Notes under the pieces: model-generated | The model's input: the letters and a program-made list of their open reading frames with translations, nothing else | What the model was told of the DNA's origin: nothing | Databases searched by the model: none | Origin: Methylomonas sp. UP202 | GTDB taxonomy: Bacteria > Pseudomonadota > Gammaproteobacteria > Methylococcales > Methylomonadaceae | Direction of reading: 5' to 3' | DNA: 64,000 nt | Assembly: GCF_029910655.1 (NCBI RefSeq) | Contig: NZ_CP123897.1 | Span: forward strand, 310,001 to 374,000 | Shown: piece by piece, positions 9,224-19,500 of the stretch | Position numbering within the stretch: the stretch's first letter is position 1 | Layout of the letters: each line of letters starts with the position of its first letter | Made by a program: the position numbers and the translations under genes

Positions 9224-9961
9224 ATGAGACCCAGCGGACGCACCCCCGAGCAACTAAGAGAAATACGCTTTACCTGCAATTACACCAAGCATGCCGAAGG
9301 CTCTGTGTTGGTGGAGTTCGGGGATACTCGGGTCTTGTGTACCGCCAGCGTCGACACTAGCGTACCGCGCTTTCTGAAGGGCAAGGGCGAGGGCTGGATC
9401 ACCGCCGAATACGGTATGTTGCCGCGTTCCACGCACAGCCGGATGGAGCGCGAAGCCGGTCGCGGCAAGCAGGGCGGACGTACCCTGGAAATTCAACGCT
9501 TGATCGGCCGGTCGCTGCGTGCCGCTATCGACCTGAAAGCCTTGGGCGAAAACACGATCACCATCGATTGCGATGTGTTGCAGGCCGACGGCGGCACGCG
9601 CACCGCCTCGATTACCGGCGGCTTCGTGGCCTTGTCCATCGCCATCGAACATATGCTGAAAACCCAACGAATCAAGAAAAATCCGCTGCACGGCCAAGTG
9701 GCCTCGGTTTCGGTCGGAATCTACGGCGGCGTGCCGGTACTGGATTTGGATTATGCCGAGGATAGTCAGGCCGAAACCGACATGAACGTTGTGATGAACG
9801 ATGCTGGTGCTTTCATTGAAATTCAGGGCACCGCCGAGGGGCATGCGTTCCGCAAGGACGAACTGAATGCGATGCTGGAGCTGGCCGAACTCGGCATACG
9901 CGAGTTACTGGACAAGCAAGCAGCGGCATTGCAAGCCGCCAAGACGCCGGCCGCCGCATGA
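9224..9961 (+). CDS. rph: Ribonuclease PH
   Basis: A 245-residue phosphorolytic 3'-5' exoribonuclease that trims tRNA 3' ends. It is normal length and colinear with the family: [12 protein letters not shown] at the start, the [19 protein letters not shown] segment, the [15 protein letters not shown]-contact region, and [19 protein letters not shown] with its phosphate-binding and catalytic residues. AAGG precedes the ATG by eight bases. The stop overlaps the rdgB start (ATGA), giving the widespread rph-rdgB pair. Confidence 0.95.
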   Translation: MRPSGRTPEQLREIRFTCNYTKHAEGSVLVEFGDTRVLCTASVDTSVPRFLKGKGEGWITAEYGMLPRSTHSRMEREAGRGKQGGRTLEIQRLIGRSLRAAIDLKALGENTITIDCDVLQADGGTRTASITGGFVALSIAIEHMLKTQRIKKNPLHGQVASVSVGIYGGVPVLDLDYAEDSQAETDMNVVMNDAGAFIEIQGTAEGHAFRKDELNAMLELAELGIRELLDKQAAALQAAKTPAAA

Positions 9962-10545
9962 GTTCCATCGTGCTGGCCAGTGGTAATGCCGGCAAGATTC
10001 GGGAAATTCAGGCGATTTTGCAAAACGATTTGATTCTGCCGCAATCGCAATTTCAGGTCGTCGAGCCGGAGGAAACCGGTTCGACCTTCGTCGAAAATGC
10101 CATCATCAAGGCGCGCAATGCCGCGCGGCATTGCGGGTTGCCGGCCATCGCCGATGACTCCGGCTTGGTCGTCGATGCGCTGGGCGGCGCGCCCGGTGTG
10201 CTGTCGGCCCGCTACGCCGGCGCGGCTGCGTCGGATAGCGACAACAACGCCAAGTTGCTCGATGCTCTGTCGGCTGTGCCCGACCACCAGCGCACGGCCC
10301 GCTTTGTCTGCGTAATGGTGTTCATGCGTCATGCCGACGATCCGACCCCGATCGTCGCTCAGGGCGTTTGGGAAGGGCGTATCCTACGCGAACCGCTCGG
10401 CGGCAACGGCTTTGGCTACGATCCGTTGTTTTGGGTGGAGGCCTTCGCAAGTTCTTCGGCGCAACTGGCGCCCGAGCAAAAAAATGCCGTCAGCCATCGC
10501 GGCCAGGCTCTGCAAGAGCTGCGCCGCCAACTCGGCGGCTTGTGA
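9958..10545 (+). CDS. rdgB: XTP/dITP pyrophosphatase RdgB
   Basis: A 195-residue house-cleaning enzyme that hydrolyses dITP, ITP and XTP to monophosphates, keeping deaminated purines out of nucleic acids. The substrate loop [10 protein letters not shown] (8-17), [10 protein letters not shown], the metal-binding [22 protein letters not shown] and the terminal SHRGQAL are all present. It is joined to rph by an ATGA overlap and to the downstream kinase by a GTGA overlap. Confidence 0.94.
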   Translation: MSSIVLASGNAGKIREIQAILQNDLILPQSQFQVVEPEETGSTFVENAIIKARNAARHCGLPAIADDSGLVVDALGGAPGVLSARYAGAAASDSDNNAKLLDALSAVPDHQRTARFVCVMVFMRHADDPTPIVAQGVWEGRILREPLGGNGFGYDPLFWVEAFASSSAQLAPEQKNAVSHRGQALQELRRQLGGL

Positions 10546-11603
10546 ATAACCTACGCGGCATCGCCGAGCATTTTGCCGGCGGGCAGTCGGTGTTGGCCGT
10601 CGAATCGCTCGGCAATGGCCTGATCAACGATACTTACGCGGCGGCAACCGCAACCGGGCGCTTCGTGCTGCAGCGCTTGAATTCCGAAGTGTTCGCTCGG
10701 CCCGATTGGGTGATGGCCAACTTGCGGTGCCTGACGGCTCACGCCGCACGGTGCGCCGAAACTAGCGGCTTGCAAGTACCGGGCTTGTTGACCGGCGCGA
10801 ACGGCGCCGACGTTCTAATCGACGATCGGGGCCAATATTGGCGAGCGCTCGAATACCTCGGTCCGTCGGAAAGCCGAGAGGCGCTCAGCCGTCCGGCCGA
10901 AGCCACGGCCGTCGGCGAGGCGCTGGCCCGGTTTCACCGCTTGTGTGCCGATTTGCCGGGCGAAGCGCTGCACGATACCTTGCCCGGCTTTCACATTACG
11001 CCGACCTATTACGAGACGTATCTGCAACGCCTCGAGCTGCCGTTACGGGTGGCCGCCGACGCCGACTTTGGTGAATGCGTTGCCTATATTGAGAGCCACG
11101 CGGCGGCTATTCCGGTGCTGGAGCAAGCCAAACAGCGCGGCGAGCTGGTCGAGCGAGTGATCCACGGCGATCCCAAACTCAATAATTTTCTGTTCCGGCC
11201 CGGTAGCGATAGCATTATCGGCCTGATCGACCTGGATACCGTCAAACCCGGCCTGCCGCACTACGACATCGGCGATTGTTTGCGCTCTTGTTGTCATACG
11301 GACGGCGACCGTTTCGATCTGTCCACCGCGCGGCGCGTTCTCGGCGGTTATTTGACGGTCTGCGGCGATCTTATCGATGCCGCCGCCGACGAAAGCCTGT
11401 ATGCGGCCATCTGGTTGATTCCGTTCGAGCTGGGTTTGCGATTTTTCAGCGATTATCTGGATGGCAGTCGCTATTTCAAGGTGAGCGATCCGTTGCACAA
11501 CTTGCGACGCGCCCTAGCGCAGTTTCGGCTGTGCGACAGCATCGCCGAGCAGCGCGCGGCGTTGGAAAGCAGCATTTCGAAAGCGCGGCGCGGGACGGTT
11601 TGA
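10542..11603 (+). CDS. APH/ChoK-fold phosphotransferase, NahK-like
   Basis: A 353-residue kinase-fold protein. I chose the GTG at 10542, which overlaps the rdgB TGA (GTGA). The longer frame from 10368 would read through rdgB. An N-terminal lobe has [10 protein letters not shown] (Gly-rich loop) and FVLQRLN with the ATP-binding Lys/Gln-type position. The catalytic loop is [13 protein letters not shown], followed by [21 protein letters not shown]. The HGDxKLxN and IDLDTVxPG pattern resembles N-acetylhexosamine 1-kinase and related sugar kinases more than drug kinases. Coupling to rph-rdgB suggests constitutive expression. The substrate is unknown; a sugar or amino sugar is my inference. Confidence 0.8.
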   Translation: MNNLRGIAEHFAGGQSVLAVESLGNGLINDTYAAATATGRFVLQRLNSEVFARPDWVMANLRCLTAHAARCAETSGLQVPGLLTGANGADVLIDDRGQYWRALEYLGPSESREALSRPAEATAVGEALARFHRLCADLPGEALHDTLPGFHITPTYYETYLQRLELPLRVAADADFGECVAYIESHAAAIPVLEQAKQRGELVERVIHGDPKLNNFLFRPGSDSIIGLIDLDTVKPGLPHYDIGDCLRSCCHTDGDRFDLSTARRVLGGYLTVCGDLIDAAADESLYAAIWLIPFELGLRFFSDYLDGSRYFKVSDPLHNLRRALAQFRLCDSIAEQRAALESSISKARRGTV

Positions 11604-11659
11604 CAATCCGCAAGGCGCGGGAACACTGGTTTATGTCAACAATCCGCCAGGAGACGATT

Positions 11660-12193
11660 ATGACAACTACCGTGGTTTCCGGACTGCCTTCCGCCCGTTC
11701 CGAATTCTCCGACGCCGTGCTTGTCGGCGCTATCGTCGATCGCGTTTGCGAAAAGATGCTCGACGATTATCGGATCAACCGATTTTTCAACAATCGCCCG
11801 GTTGCCGAACACGCCAAGGCGCTAAAGGCCTATTTGAACGTGGCCTTATCCAGCGACTTAGACGCGTCCAAGCTGTTGGATGCTTATTTCGCGGTGGCTT
11901 TCGGACGCGACAGTCCCAAGCCCAGGACGTCGGCCGGTCATAATTTCGTGCCTTTGCCGGACGTCGTCCGCGCGGAGGAAGCACGCGCGAACAACTTGTT
12001 ATGTCCGGCGCATCGGTGTTTGATGAAATTCCATCCGGACGACGCGCATTACGACGTAGCGATGGCGCATTTGGCTGCCGTCTTGGGCGAGCTTAAGGTT
12101 AGCGAAGCCGGCACCTACCGTCTGACCATGCTGGCGGAATCCGTCAGGGATGCCGTGTTGGGGCGGCGCGTTTATGACCGTAAAGTGGCCTAG
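11660..12193 (+). CDS. Divergent group 1 truncated-hemoglobin-like protein
   Basis: A 177-residue protein from the ATG at 11660, preceded by CAGGAGA. The N-terminal half has the globin A-E pattern (VDRVCEKMLDDYRINRFF with a double Phe at the B10 region, then ALKAYL). The C-terminal helices match the trHb ending: AHRCL with a likely proximal His118, then HYDVAMAHLAAVLGELKV and VRDAVLG. Compared with ordinary trHbs, the E-F region has a long insertion (roughly residues 75-112) and the YGG/HAGL signature is degenerate. Heme binding, with O2 or NO handling or sensing, is therefore plausible but unproven. It lies just upstream of a sensory diguanylate cyclase gene. Confidence 0.68.
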   Translation: MTTTVVSGLPSARSEFSDAVLVGAIVDRVCEKMLDDYRINRFFNNRPVAEHAKALKAYLNVALSSDLDASKLLDAYFAVAFGRDSPKPRTSAGHNFVPLPDVVRAEEARANNLLCPAHRCLMKFHPDDAHYDVAMAHLAAVLGELKVSEAGTYRLTMLAESVRDAVLGRRVYDRKVA

Positions 12194-12235
12194 GATTCGC
12201 TTGAGCGGCGGCCAAAGCCCTGTCCTGATTCGGTC

Positions 12236-12260
12236 CGGTTCCCGCCGGGCGATTTTTTTT
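12236..12260 (+). terminator. Possible weak terminator after the globin gene
   Basis: A short GC-rich stem (CCGG...CCGG, or CCC/GGG inside it) is followed by eight consecutive T at 12253-12260, about 60 bases past the globin stop and before the diguanylate cyclase gene. The stem is short, so the call rests mainly on the T run. Confidence 0.35.
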
Positions 12261-12351
12261 CTTTGGCGTCACCGCGGGAGTAAGATACTCCGCCCCGGAC
12301 CGCGCACAGCATTGGTCTCGGTCCGAAATCCACGACTCCTGGTGCTTTGCC

Positions 12352-14265
12352 ATGGCCGTTGCCAATCTAAAATTTGCCGATCTTGTCGATGTCGCGAGTT
12401 TGCAGACATTGATGGACGGGTTATGCGAGCTGATTGGCATCGCCAACGCCGTCATCGATACCGACGGCATCGTTATCACCCACTCCGGTTGGCAAGACGC
12501 CTGCGCGCTCTATCATCGCGTCGATCCCCGCACTCGCGGCAATTGTTTGGACAGCGATACGGTATTGGCCGCCAGTTTGCTGAAGGGAGAGGCGTTTGCG
12601 ATTTACGCTTGCCTGAACGGTTTGGTGGACTGCGCGATGCCGATTATCGTCGACGGTTATCATGTCGCGAATATTTTTACCGGCCAGTGTTTTACCGAGC
12701 CGCCCGACTCCGATTATTTCCGGGAGCGAGCACAGAATCTGAAATTCGATGAAGAAGCGTATTTGCGTGCCATCGCCAAGATTCCGGTGGTGCCTCGAGA
12801 GCGTTTGGAGAAAATCACCCGCATGTACGCCGATCTGGCGCAAATTCTCGGCGCATACGGACTGGATCGCTTGCGCCAGCGGCAGACCGCCGAGGAATTA
12901 GTGACGTTAAGTCAGCGGCTGGCTGAAAAAGTCGAGGAACGTACCCTGGAGTTGCACGAACGCAATAGTCAGTTGCAGCGCGAGAAGCAGGCATTGACGG
13001 ATAGCGAGGCGCGCTTGCAGGCCTTATTCGAAAACATGAGCAGCGGTGTTGCCGTGTATTTGCCGATTGACGATCAAGCCAGCGATTTCGTGTTTCTGGC
13101 CTTTAATAAAGCGGCCGAGGCAATTGACAAGATTCAGCGTGACCAAGTGATAGGCCGCCCGTTGAGTCAGGTGTTTCCGGGCGCCGCCGAATTCGGTTTG
13201 GCGGCGGTATTGCGCCGGGTCGCCGCGACGGGTCGGGCCGAGGCGTTTCCATCCGCGCATTACCGGGACGGACGGGTCGACGGCTGGCGCGACAACTACG
13301 TTTACCAATTGCCCAGCGGCGAATTGGTGGCGATTTACGACGATGTGACCGAACTTCGCGAGCGCGAAACCGTGCGTCAGGAACTGGATGCCCGCTTCCG
13401 CTCCACCTTCGACGCCGCCGCCATCGGCATGGCGTTGGTTTTACCGGATGGTCATTTCATGCAAGTCAACGCCGCGTTGTGCAAGATCGTCGGTTACAGC
13501 GAGGCGGAATTGCTGGGTCTGACTTTTCAAGACATCACCCATCCCGACGATTTACAAACCGATTTGAGTCAAGTTCAAGCGCTGTTGGACGGTGACGGTA
13601 CCGGCTATCAGATGGAAAAACGTTATTTTCATAAGGACGGCCGGCTGATTTGGATTTTGCTGAGCGTTTCGGCGGTTCGGGACGGCGAAGACCGGATTTT
13701 GTACTTCGTGTCGCAAGTACAGGACATCACCGATCGCCGACATTTGCTGGAACAATTGGAACGACAGGCTCATCTGGATTATCTGACCGGTATCGCCAAT
13801 CGGCGGTACTTCATGGAGCAGGCCGAACTGGAACTGGCCAGGGTACAGCGTTACGGCAACCACTTGTCGGTGTTGATGCTGGATATCGATCGCTTCAAGG
13901 CCATTAACGATACTTACGGCCACGCGATCGGGGATAGGGTTTTGCAGAAAATGGGGCAAATCTTCATCGAGACGCTCCGCGAAATCGACATTCCCGGCCG
14001 CTTGGGCGGCGAGGAATTTGCGGTGTTGTTGCCTGAAACCGGTTTGCAAAAAGCGGTCGAAGTGGCCGACCGCTTGCGGGTCATCGTCGCCGCCAGCAAA
14101 ATTGCGCTGGCGTCGGGGTTGCCGTTACGGTTCACCGTGTCCATCGGTATCGCTACGTTGCGCGAATCCAGCGTCAACATCGATACCTTGCTGAATCTGG
14201 CGGACCAAGCGCTATACCAAGCCAAGCAAACCGGGCGTAACAAGGTGTGCTGCCTCGAGGAATAA
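12352..14265 (+). CDS. Diguanylate cyclase with PocR and two PAS domains
   Basis: A 637-residue soluble sensor making cyclic di-GMP. Residues about 8-175 form a PocR domain, a PAS-like ligand sensor first seen in the propanediol regulator: FADLVDVASLQTLMDGL, then the GNCLDSD and YACLNGLVDCAMPI cysteine-containing segments and NIFTGQCF. A coiled coil spans about 180-215, two PAS domains about 218-335 and 343-465, and GGDEF about 470-637. The active site is GGEEF (552-556), and the RxxD inhibitory site (REID) lies five residues before it, so product inhibition should be intact. No transmembrane helix is present, so the signal is cytoplasmic. PocR domains are proposed to bind small hydrocarbons or derivatives; the ligand here is unknown. 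Confidence 0.9.
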   Translation: MAVANLKFADLVDVASLQTLMDGLCELIGIANAVIDTDGIVITHSGWQDACALYHRVDPRTRGNCLDSDTVLAASLLKGEAFAIYACLNGLVDCAMPIIVDGYHVANIFTGQCFTEPPDSDYFRERAQNLKFDEEAYLRAIAKIPVVPRERLEKITRMYADLAQILGAYGLDRLRQRQTAEELVTLSQRLAEKVEERTLELHERNSQLQREKQALTDSEARLQALFENMSSGVAVYLPIDDQASDFVFLAFNKAAEAIDKIQRDQVIGRPLSQVFPGAAEFGLAAVLRRVAATGRAEAFPSAHYRDGRVDGWRDNYVYQLPSGELVAIYDDVTELRERETVRQELDARFRSTFDAAAIGMALVLPDGHFMQVNAALCKIVGYSEAELLGLTFQDITHPDDLQTDLSQVQALLDGDGTGYQMEKRYFHKDGRLIWILLSVSAVRDGEDRILYFVSQVQDITDRRHLLEQLERQAHLDYLTGIANRRYFMEQAELELARVQRYGNHLSVLMLDIDRFKAINDTYGHAIGDRVLQKMGQIFIETLREIDIPGRLGGEEFAVLLPETGLQKAVEVADRLRVIVAASKIALASGLPLRFTVSIGIATLRESSVNIDTLLNLADQALYQAKQTGRNKVCCLEE

Positions 14266-14389
14266 CGGCAACGACAAACGAGAGTCGCGTCTCGCGCTAA
14301 ACTTACCCGGTCCGACTTGACTTGCGTCGGTACTCTTATCGCGGATTTCGCATGTACCGATGCCATGGATCGCGACTAGCGGAATCGTG

Positions 14390-14441
14390 CCGGCGATTTG
14401 ATCGGCGACAATTCCGGCCAATTTTCCGGCGATGTGATCGG
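14390..14441. repeat. Two 16-bp direct repeats, 36-bp period
   Basis: CCGGCGATTTGATCGG at 14390-14405 recurs as CCGGCGATGTGATCGG at 14426-14441 (one mismatch). Both lie in the 228-base gap upstream of the hotdog-like gene, ending about 50 bases before its ATG. They could be operator sites for an unknown regulator or a chance microduplication. No palindrome is obvious within each unit. Confidence 0.5.
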
Positions 14442-14493
14442 TGCTAGCATGTCGGCGCTTAGTCATCGTTGCCAACTCGAACCCAAGGATGTC

Positions 14494-15420
14494 ATGAATT
14501 CGGAAATTTTCAGCAAGCTGCATATCGACGTCGCCCGCAACTCCACCGACGACTTCAACCTGTTTCACGACAGTAAGAAGTGGGGTCGGATCAATCGGAA
14601 TCCGTTCGCCGGCCCGATCGTGATGGGGTTTCAGTTGGAATCGCTGGTAGAGGGCAAAGTGGCGGATTTCCGCCGCGAGCTGGGTGAAGAGCGGTTGATT
14701 GCCGAGCACGGTCTGCATTTCAGCAATTACCAGTTTACTTTCGCCAACGCGGTCAAGCCGGGTCAACACGTGGCGGTCGAGATCAAACAGTCGCAATTCA
14801 AACTCGAACCCGAGCCGGTACTGAGCAACCGGATCGCGGTCAAGGCCGATGGCGGCCTGGCGTTGATGGGCTTTAAAAAGGAAACCGCCCGGCCGTTGGT
14901 GACGGGCAAGCCGGATTTGCTAGGCATCGGCGAGATGCGGATCCAGCCGGATCGCTGCTTTCTGCCGAACGGCTATTTCCTGAAACGCAAGTTCATGATG
15001 AACAGCAATGCCAAGAATTTTCTGTGCGGCTCATTGCGGGATCAATCGGAATACATCGACGAAATTCAGGATGTCGTCGGCTTTCCGGAGTTGTTTCCTT
15101 GCGCGCTGTTGTCCAGTGCCTTATTGGAAAAAGCGTTGAAATGGCAGCACGACTTCGAGCGTAATCCGATGGTGTACACCTCTCACAAAATCAGCATCGA
15201 CCGGCGGCTGTTGGCCGAATTACGCAGTAACGACGCTTTACATATTCTGATCAAACCTGCCGCCAATTGCGCCGAACACGATTTCGGCGATCTGCGCGCC
15301 ACGCCGCTGGATTACGAATGTTACGGGCTATTTCGCGCGGACAACGCCTTGTTGTTCAGCGCCGAAATTTCGTTGGTGCCGCTGGAAACCATCTTGCAGG
15401 CCATGGCCGCTTCCGCTTGA
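14494..15420 (+). CDS. Putative double-hotdog protein (MaoC/FabZ-like)
   Basis: A 308-residue protein from the ATG at 14494, which has AAGGAT six bases upstream. In-frame ATGs further up (14398, 14446) lack this site. The N-terminal half resembles a MaoC-type hotdog: NSTDDFNLFHD recalls the D-x-N-x-x-H hydratase motif, followed by FAGPIVMGFQLESL, then NYQFTFANAVKPGQHVAVEI. The second half appears to be another alpha/beta unit of similar length. Family knowledge suggests an acyl-thioester hydratase or thioesterase-like fold, but catalytic residues cannot be assigned with confidence. It is transcribed alone between the cyclase and the RND operon. Confidence 0.5.
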   Translation: MNSEIFSKLHIDVARNSTDDFNLFHDSKKWGRINRNPFAGPIVMGFQLESLVEGKVADFRRELGEERLIAEHGLHFSNYQFTFANAVKPGQHVAVEIKQSQFKLEPEPVLSNRIAVKADGGLALMGFKKETARPLVTGKPDLLGIGEMRIQPDRCFLPNGYFLKRKFMMNSNAKNFLCGSLRDQSEYIDEIQDVVGFPELFPCALLSSALLEKALKWQHDFERNPMVYTSHKISIDRRLLAELRSNDALHILIKPAANCAEHDFGDLRATPLDYECYGLFRADNALLFSAEISLVPLETILQAMAASA

Positions 15421-15464
15421 AGCCGTATCCCGTCCAACGCCATTTCACCTCTCGAGGAAATTCA

Positions 15465-16535
15465 ATGAAGTTTTTGTTTGCGATGTTGCCGCTGCTGATG
15501 TTGATCGGCTGCGAGCAACCGGTGCCGCCGCCGCCGCCGCCCAGGCCGGCATTGGTGACGACGGTGGGGGAACGCACTGCCGAAGCGCCGACCACGCTGG
15601 TCGGCGAGGTTCGTTCGCGATACGAAAGTGTGCAGGGTTTCAGGATCGCCGGCAAGATTATCGAACGCAACGTCGACGTCGGCGCCGTGGTCGTGGCCGG
15701 TCAGATGTTGGCGAAGTTGGATGCGGTCGATACCGGCTTGTCCACTCAGGCCGCCCAGGCCGAAGTGCGGGCCGCCGAAGCCGATCTGGCGCTGGCGCAG
15801 GCCGAATTGGACCGGCAGCGGCAATTGTACGCCCGCAAGTTTATCTCCAATCAGGCCTTGGATATTCAGGAAGCCCAGTACAAGGCCGCCGCCGCCCGCG
15901 CCAAGCAGGCACGCGCTCAGGCCGCCGTGACCGGCAATCAGTCGCGCTATACCCATCTATTGGCCGAACGCGACGGCGTGGTGACCGAGATCCGCGCCGA
16001 GCCGGGGCAGGTTGTCGCGGCTGGCGAACCCATCGTTCGGATCGCGGTGGCCGAAGCCAAGGAGGTAGCGATCGCGGTACCCGAGTCGCGGATGGCTGGA
16101 ATTGCGGTCGATACGCCGGCTGAAGTCCGCTTATGGGCGTATCCGGGGGTGACGTATCAGGGCCGGGTCAGGGAGGTGGCGCCGGCCGCCGATAGCGCCA
16201 CCCGCACCTTCCAGGTGCGGGTGGCGCTTCAGAATCCCGATGCGGCGGTGCGCTTGGGCATGACGGCCGGGGTGCGCTTTTATCGGCAAGATACCGCCGC
16301 CTATTTGCTGCCGACGCCGGCGTTGACCGAGCGGGACGGACGGACGGTGGTTTGGGTCGTCAATCCAGCCAATGGCGAAGTGCGGCCCAGACCGGTGCGG
16401 GCCGGCGATTACCGTGAGGATGGCGTACTGATCCTAGAGGGTTTGCAAAGTGGGGAGCAAGTCGTCGCGGCGGGTGTTCAGACCTTGGTGCCGGGCCAGA
16501 TCGTCAGAGCGGTGCCGTCGCGGAGTCGGCCATGA
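15465..16535 (+). CDS. RND efflux adaptor (membrane-fusion lipoprotein)
   Basis: A 356-residue periplasmic adaptor linking the inner-membrane pump to an outer-membrane channel. The ATG at 15465 has GAGGAA upstream. The frame is open further 5' but overlaps the previous gene. A lipoprotein signal ends at LIGC (Cys16) and is followed by a proline run. The order is then a biotinyl-lipoyl half (QGFRIAGKIIERNVDVG), a coiled-coil hairpin (about 90-155), the second lipoyl half (RDGVVTEIRAEPGQVV), a beta-barrel and a membrane-proximal domain. It overlaps the pump gene by ATGA. No outer-membrane factor gene is adjacent, so a TolC-like channel must be encoded elsewhere. Confidence 0.9.
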   Translation: MKFLFAMLPLLMLIGCEQPVPPPPPPRPALVTTVGERTAEAPTTLVGEVRSRYESVQGFRIAGKIIERNVDVGAVVVAGQMLAKLDAVDTGLSTQAAQAEVRAAEADLALAQAELDRQRQLYARKFISNQALDIQEAQYKAAAARAKQARAQAAVTGNQSRYTHLLAERDGVVTEIRAEPGQVVAAGEPIVRIAVAEAKEVAIAVPESRMAGIAVDTPAEVRLWAYPGVTYQGRVREVAPAADSATRTFQVRVALQNPDAAVRLGMTAGVRFYRQDTAAYLLPTPALTERDGRTVVWVVNPANGEVRPRPVRAGDYREDGVLILEGLQSGEQVVAAGVQTLVPGQIVRAVPSRSRP

Positions 16536-19500
16536 AGGGATTCAACCTGTCCGAGTGGGCCTTGCGCCACCCGGCGCTGGTACTGTACGCGATGCTGGTA
16601 ATGACGTTGGTCGGGATGGCATCTTATACCAAGCTGGGGCAATCCGAGGACCCGCCGTTTACGTTCAAGATCATGGTGATAAGAACCGGTTGGCCTGGAG
16701 CTAGCGCGGAAGAGGTCGAGCGGCAGGTCACCGATAAACTCGAGAAAAAACTCCAGGAAGTGCCGTGGCTGGATACCTTGCGCAGCTACTCGCGAGCCGG
16801 CGAATCGTTGATATTTCTGTCGGCCCTCGATTCGACGCCGCCCAGCGAAGTCCCCAATATTTTTTATCAGGCGCGGAAAAAGGTCGGCGATATTCGCTAT
16901 ACCCTGCCCGACGGTGTCGAAGGGCCAACCTTTAACGACGAATTCGGCGATGTCTACGGCAATTTATACGCGTTGACAGGGCCGGGTTACGATTACGCCG
17001 AATTGAAACGGCACGCCGAAGCGGTACGCGCCGAATTGTTGCGGGTACCGGACGTCGTCAAGGTGGATTTTTTCGGCGAGCAAAAACAGCGTATCTACGT
17101 CGATTTGTCGAATGCCAAGTTGGCGACGATGGGTATCGATGTGGTCAGCATGCTGCAGACCCTACAGGCCCAAAATCTGGTCACCGGCAGCGGCAGTTTC
17201 GACTCGCCCGACGAGCACGTCCGGATCGCCGTATCCGGTCGCTACGACCAGTTGGAGGCCTTGCGGGATGTGAGACTCAGGGTTAACAATCAGGAATTTC
17301 GCCTCGGCGATGTCGCGACAGTCGGCAGGGGCTACGAAGATCCGCCCAAGGACAAGGTGCGTTTTAACGGTCAAGAATCCTTATTGCTCGGTGTCGCCAT
17401 GCGTGATGGCGGCGACATCATTCGGCTGGGCAAGGCTCTGGACGCTGCGGTCACCCAAATTCAAAGCCAATTACCGGTCGGTCTGGAACTGCATCCGGTT
17501 TCGTCTCAACCTAAAGCCGTGCAGCGATCGGTCAACGAATTCGTCAAATCGCTGGCGGAAGCGGTCGTGATCGTGTTGGCGGTTAGCTTGATGTCGCTGG
17601 GATTACGCACCGGCATCGTCGTGGCCATTAGCATACCGGTGGTATTGGCGATCACCTTTTGGCTCATGCATTTGTTCGGCGTCGGTTTGCATAAGATTTC
17701 GTTGGGCGCGTTGATTTTGGCGCTCGGCTTGCTAGTGGACGATGCCATCATCGCGGTCGAAATGATGGCGTCGAAAATGGAGCAGGGCTGGGAGCGTACC
17801 AGGGCGGCGGCCTTTGCCTATACCTCGACCGCGATGCCGATGCTCAGCGGTACCTTGGTCACCGCCGCCGGTTTTTTGCCGATCGCCACCGCCGAATCTT
17901 CGACCGGCGAATACACCCGCTCGATTTTCCAGGTGGTGGTGATTGCATTGTTGGTGTCTTGGGTCGCGGCGGTGGTGTTTGTGCCTTATTTGGGATTTCG
18001 GCTACTGCCGAATTACCGAGATCGCCACGCCCGACCGTCGGTGTTTGCCCGCTGGTTGGCGCGCGCCGGCATCGGCAGCGAGGCGACCGGTCACGACGAT
18101 TTGTACCAGACGCCTTTTTATCGCCGGTTTCGCGGGTTGGTGGCCGGCTGCGTCAAGCATCGTTGGTTGGTGATTACGATTACGTTGGCAATGTTCGTCG
18201 GGGCGATCGTCGGTTTTAAATTCGTGCAACAACAATTTTTTCCGGATTCGACCCGGCCCGAACTCGTCGTGGATCTACGTTTGGCCGAAGGCGTATCGTA
18301 TGCGGCGACCGAAGCCGAGGTGAAAAAACTGGAAGATTGGTTGAGCCGGCAATCCGGCATCGAAAACTACGTGGCCTATGTGGGCAACGGCAGTCCGCGC
18401 TTTTATCTGCCGTTGGATCAACAGTTACCGCAGCGCAATTTTGCCCAATTCGTGGTTTTGACTCAGGGACCCACGGAACGCGAGGCGCTGCGGCTTCGCT
18501 TGATTCAATTGTTCGAACAGGATTTCCCCAATTTGCGGGGCAGCGTGCTGCGTTTGGAAAACGGCCCGCCGGTCGGTTTTCCGGTGCAGTTTCGGGTATC
18601 CGGACCGGATTTGAGCGAATTGCGCCGTCTGGCTCGACAGGTGGCCGATACGATGCGCGCCACCCCTTATTTGTCCAATGTGCAATTGGACTGGGAGGAA
18701 CCGGTCAAAGTCGTCAGGATCGATGTCGATCAATCCAAGGCTCGTCTGCTCGGCATTGGCTCCAACGACATTGCCAATCTGATCAACGGCGCTTTGCAGG
18801 GATTGTACGTCACCGAGTTTCGCGAGGACATCGAGCGCATCGATTTGCTGATTCGCGGCACCAAGGTTGAGCGCCAGCATTTGTCGCTATTGCAGCATCT
18901 GATGTTGCCTACCAGGAGCGGGCATAGCGTGCCGCTGTCGCAAATCGCGATTTTGGAATACGGCTTTGAGGAGGGTGTGATCTGGCGCCGGAATCGGATT
19001 CCGACCGTGACCGTGCGGGCGAATCTGTACGGCGACATCCAGGCGCCGATGGTTTCGGCCCGGATCGAGGCCGATCTGGCCGAATTCAAACGTAAGCTGC
19101 CGGTCGGGTATCGCTTGGAAACCGGCGGCGCGGTCGAGGAGTCGGCGAAAGGCGGCGAGTCGGTGGCTGCCGGTATGCCGCTGTTCGTCATCAGCGTCTT
19201 GACGGTGTTGATGATTCAGTTGCAAAGTTTTTCCCGAGTCGCGTTGGTCGTATTGACCGCGCCGCTAGGCATGATAGGCGTGACACTGTTCTTGTTGCTG
19301 TTTCATCAGCCGTTCGGCTTTGTGGCGATGTTGGGCACGATCGCGTTGTCGGGCATGATCATGCGTAATTCGGTAATCCTGGTCGATCAAATCGATCAGG
19401 ATAAAGCGGCCGGCCGCGCCGATTTCGATGCCATCGTCGATTCCACGGTGCGGCGTTTTCGCCCTATCGTGTTGACGGCGGCGGCGGCGATATTGGCGAT

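Noticed and set aside
11276-11659. N-terminal extension of the globin gene frame
   Set aside because: It overlaps the kinase gene in another frame. The ATG at 11660 has a good Shine-Dalgarno site and begins just before the globin pattern.
15267-15464. N-terminal extension of the RND adaptor frame
   Set aside because: It overlaps the hotdog gene, and the lipoprotein signal begins only at 15465.
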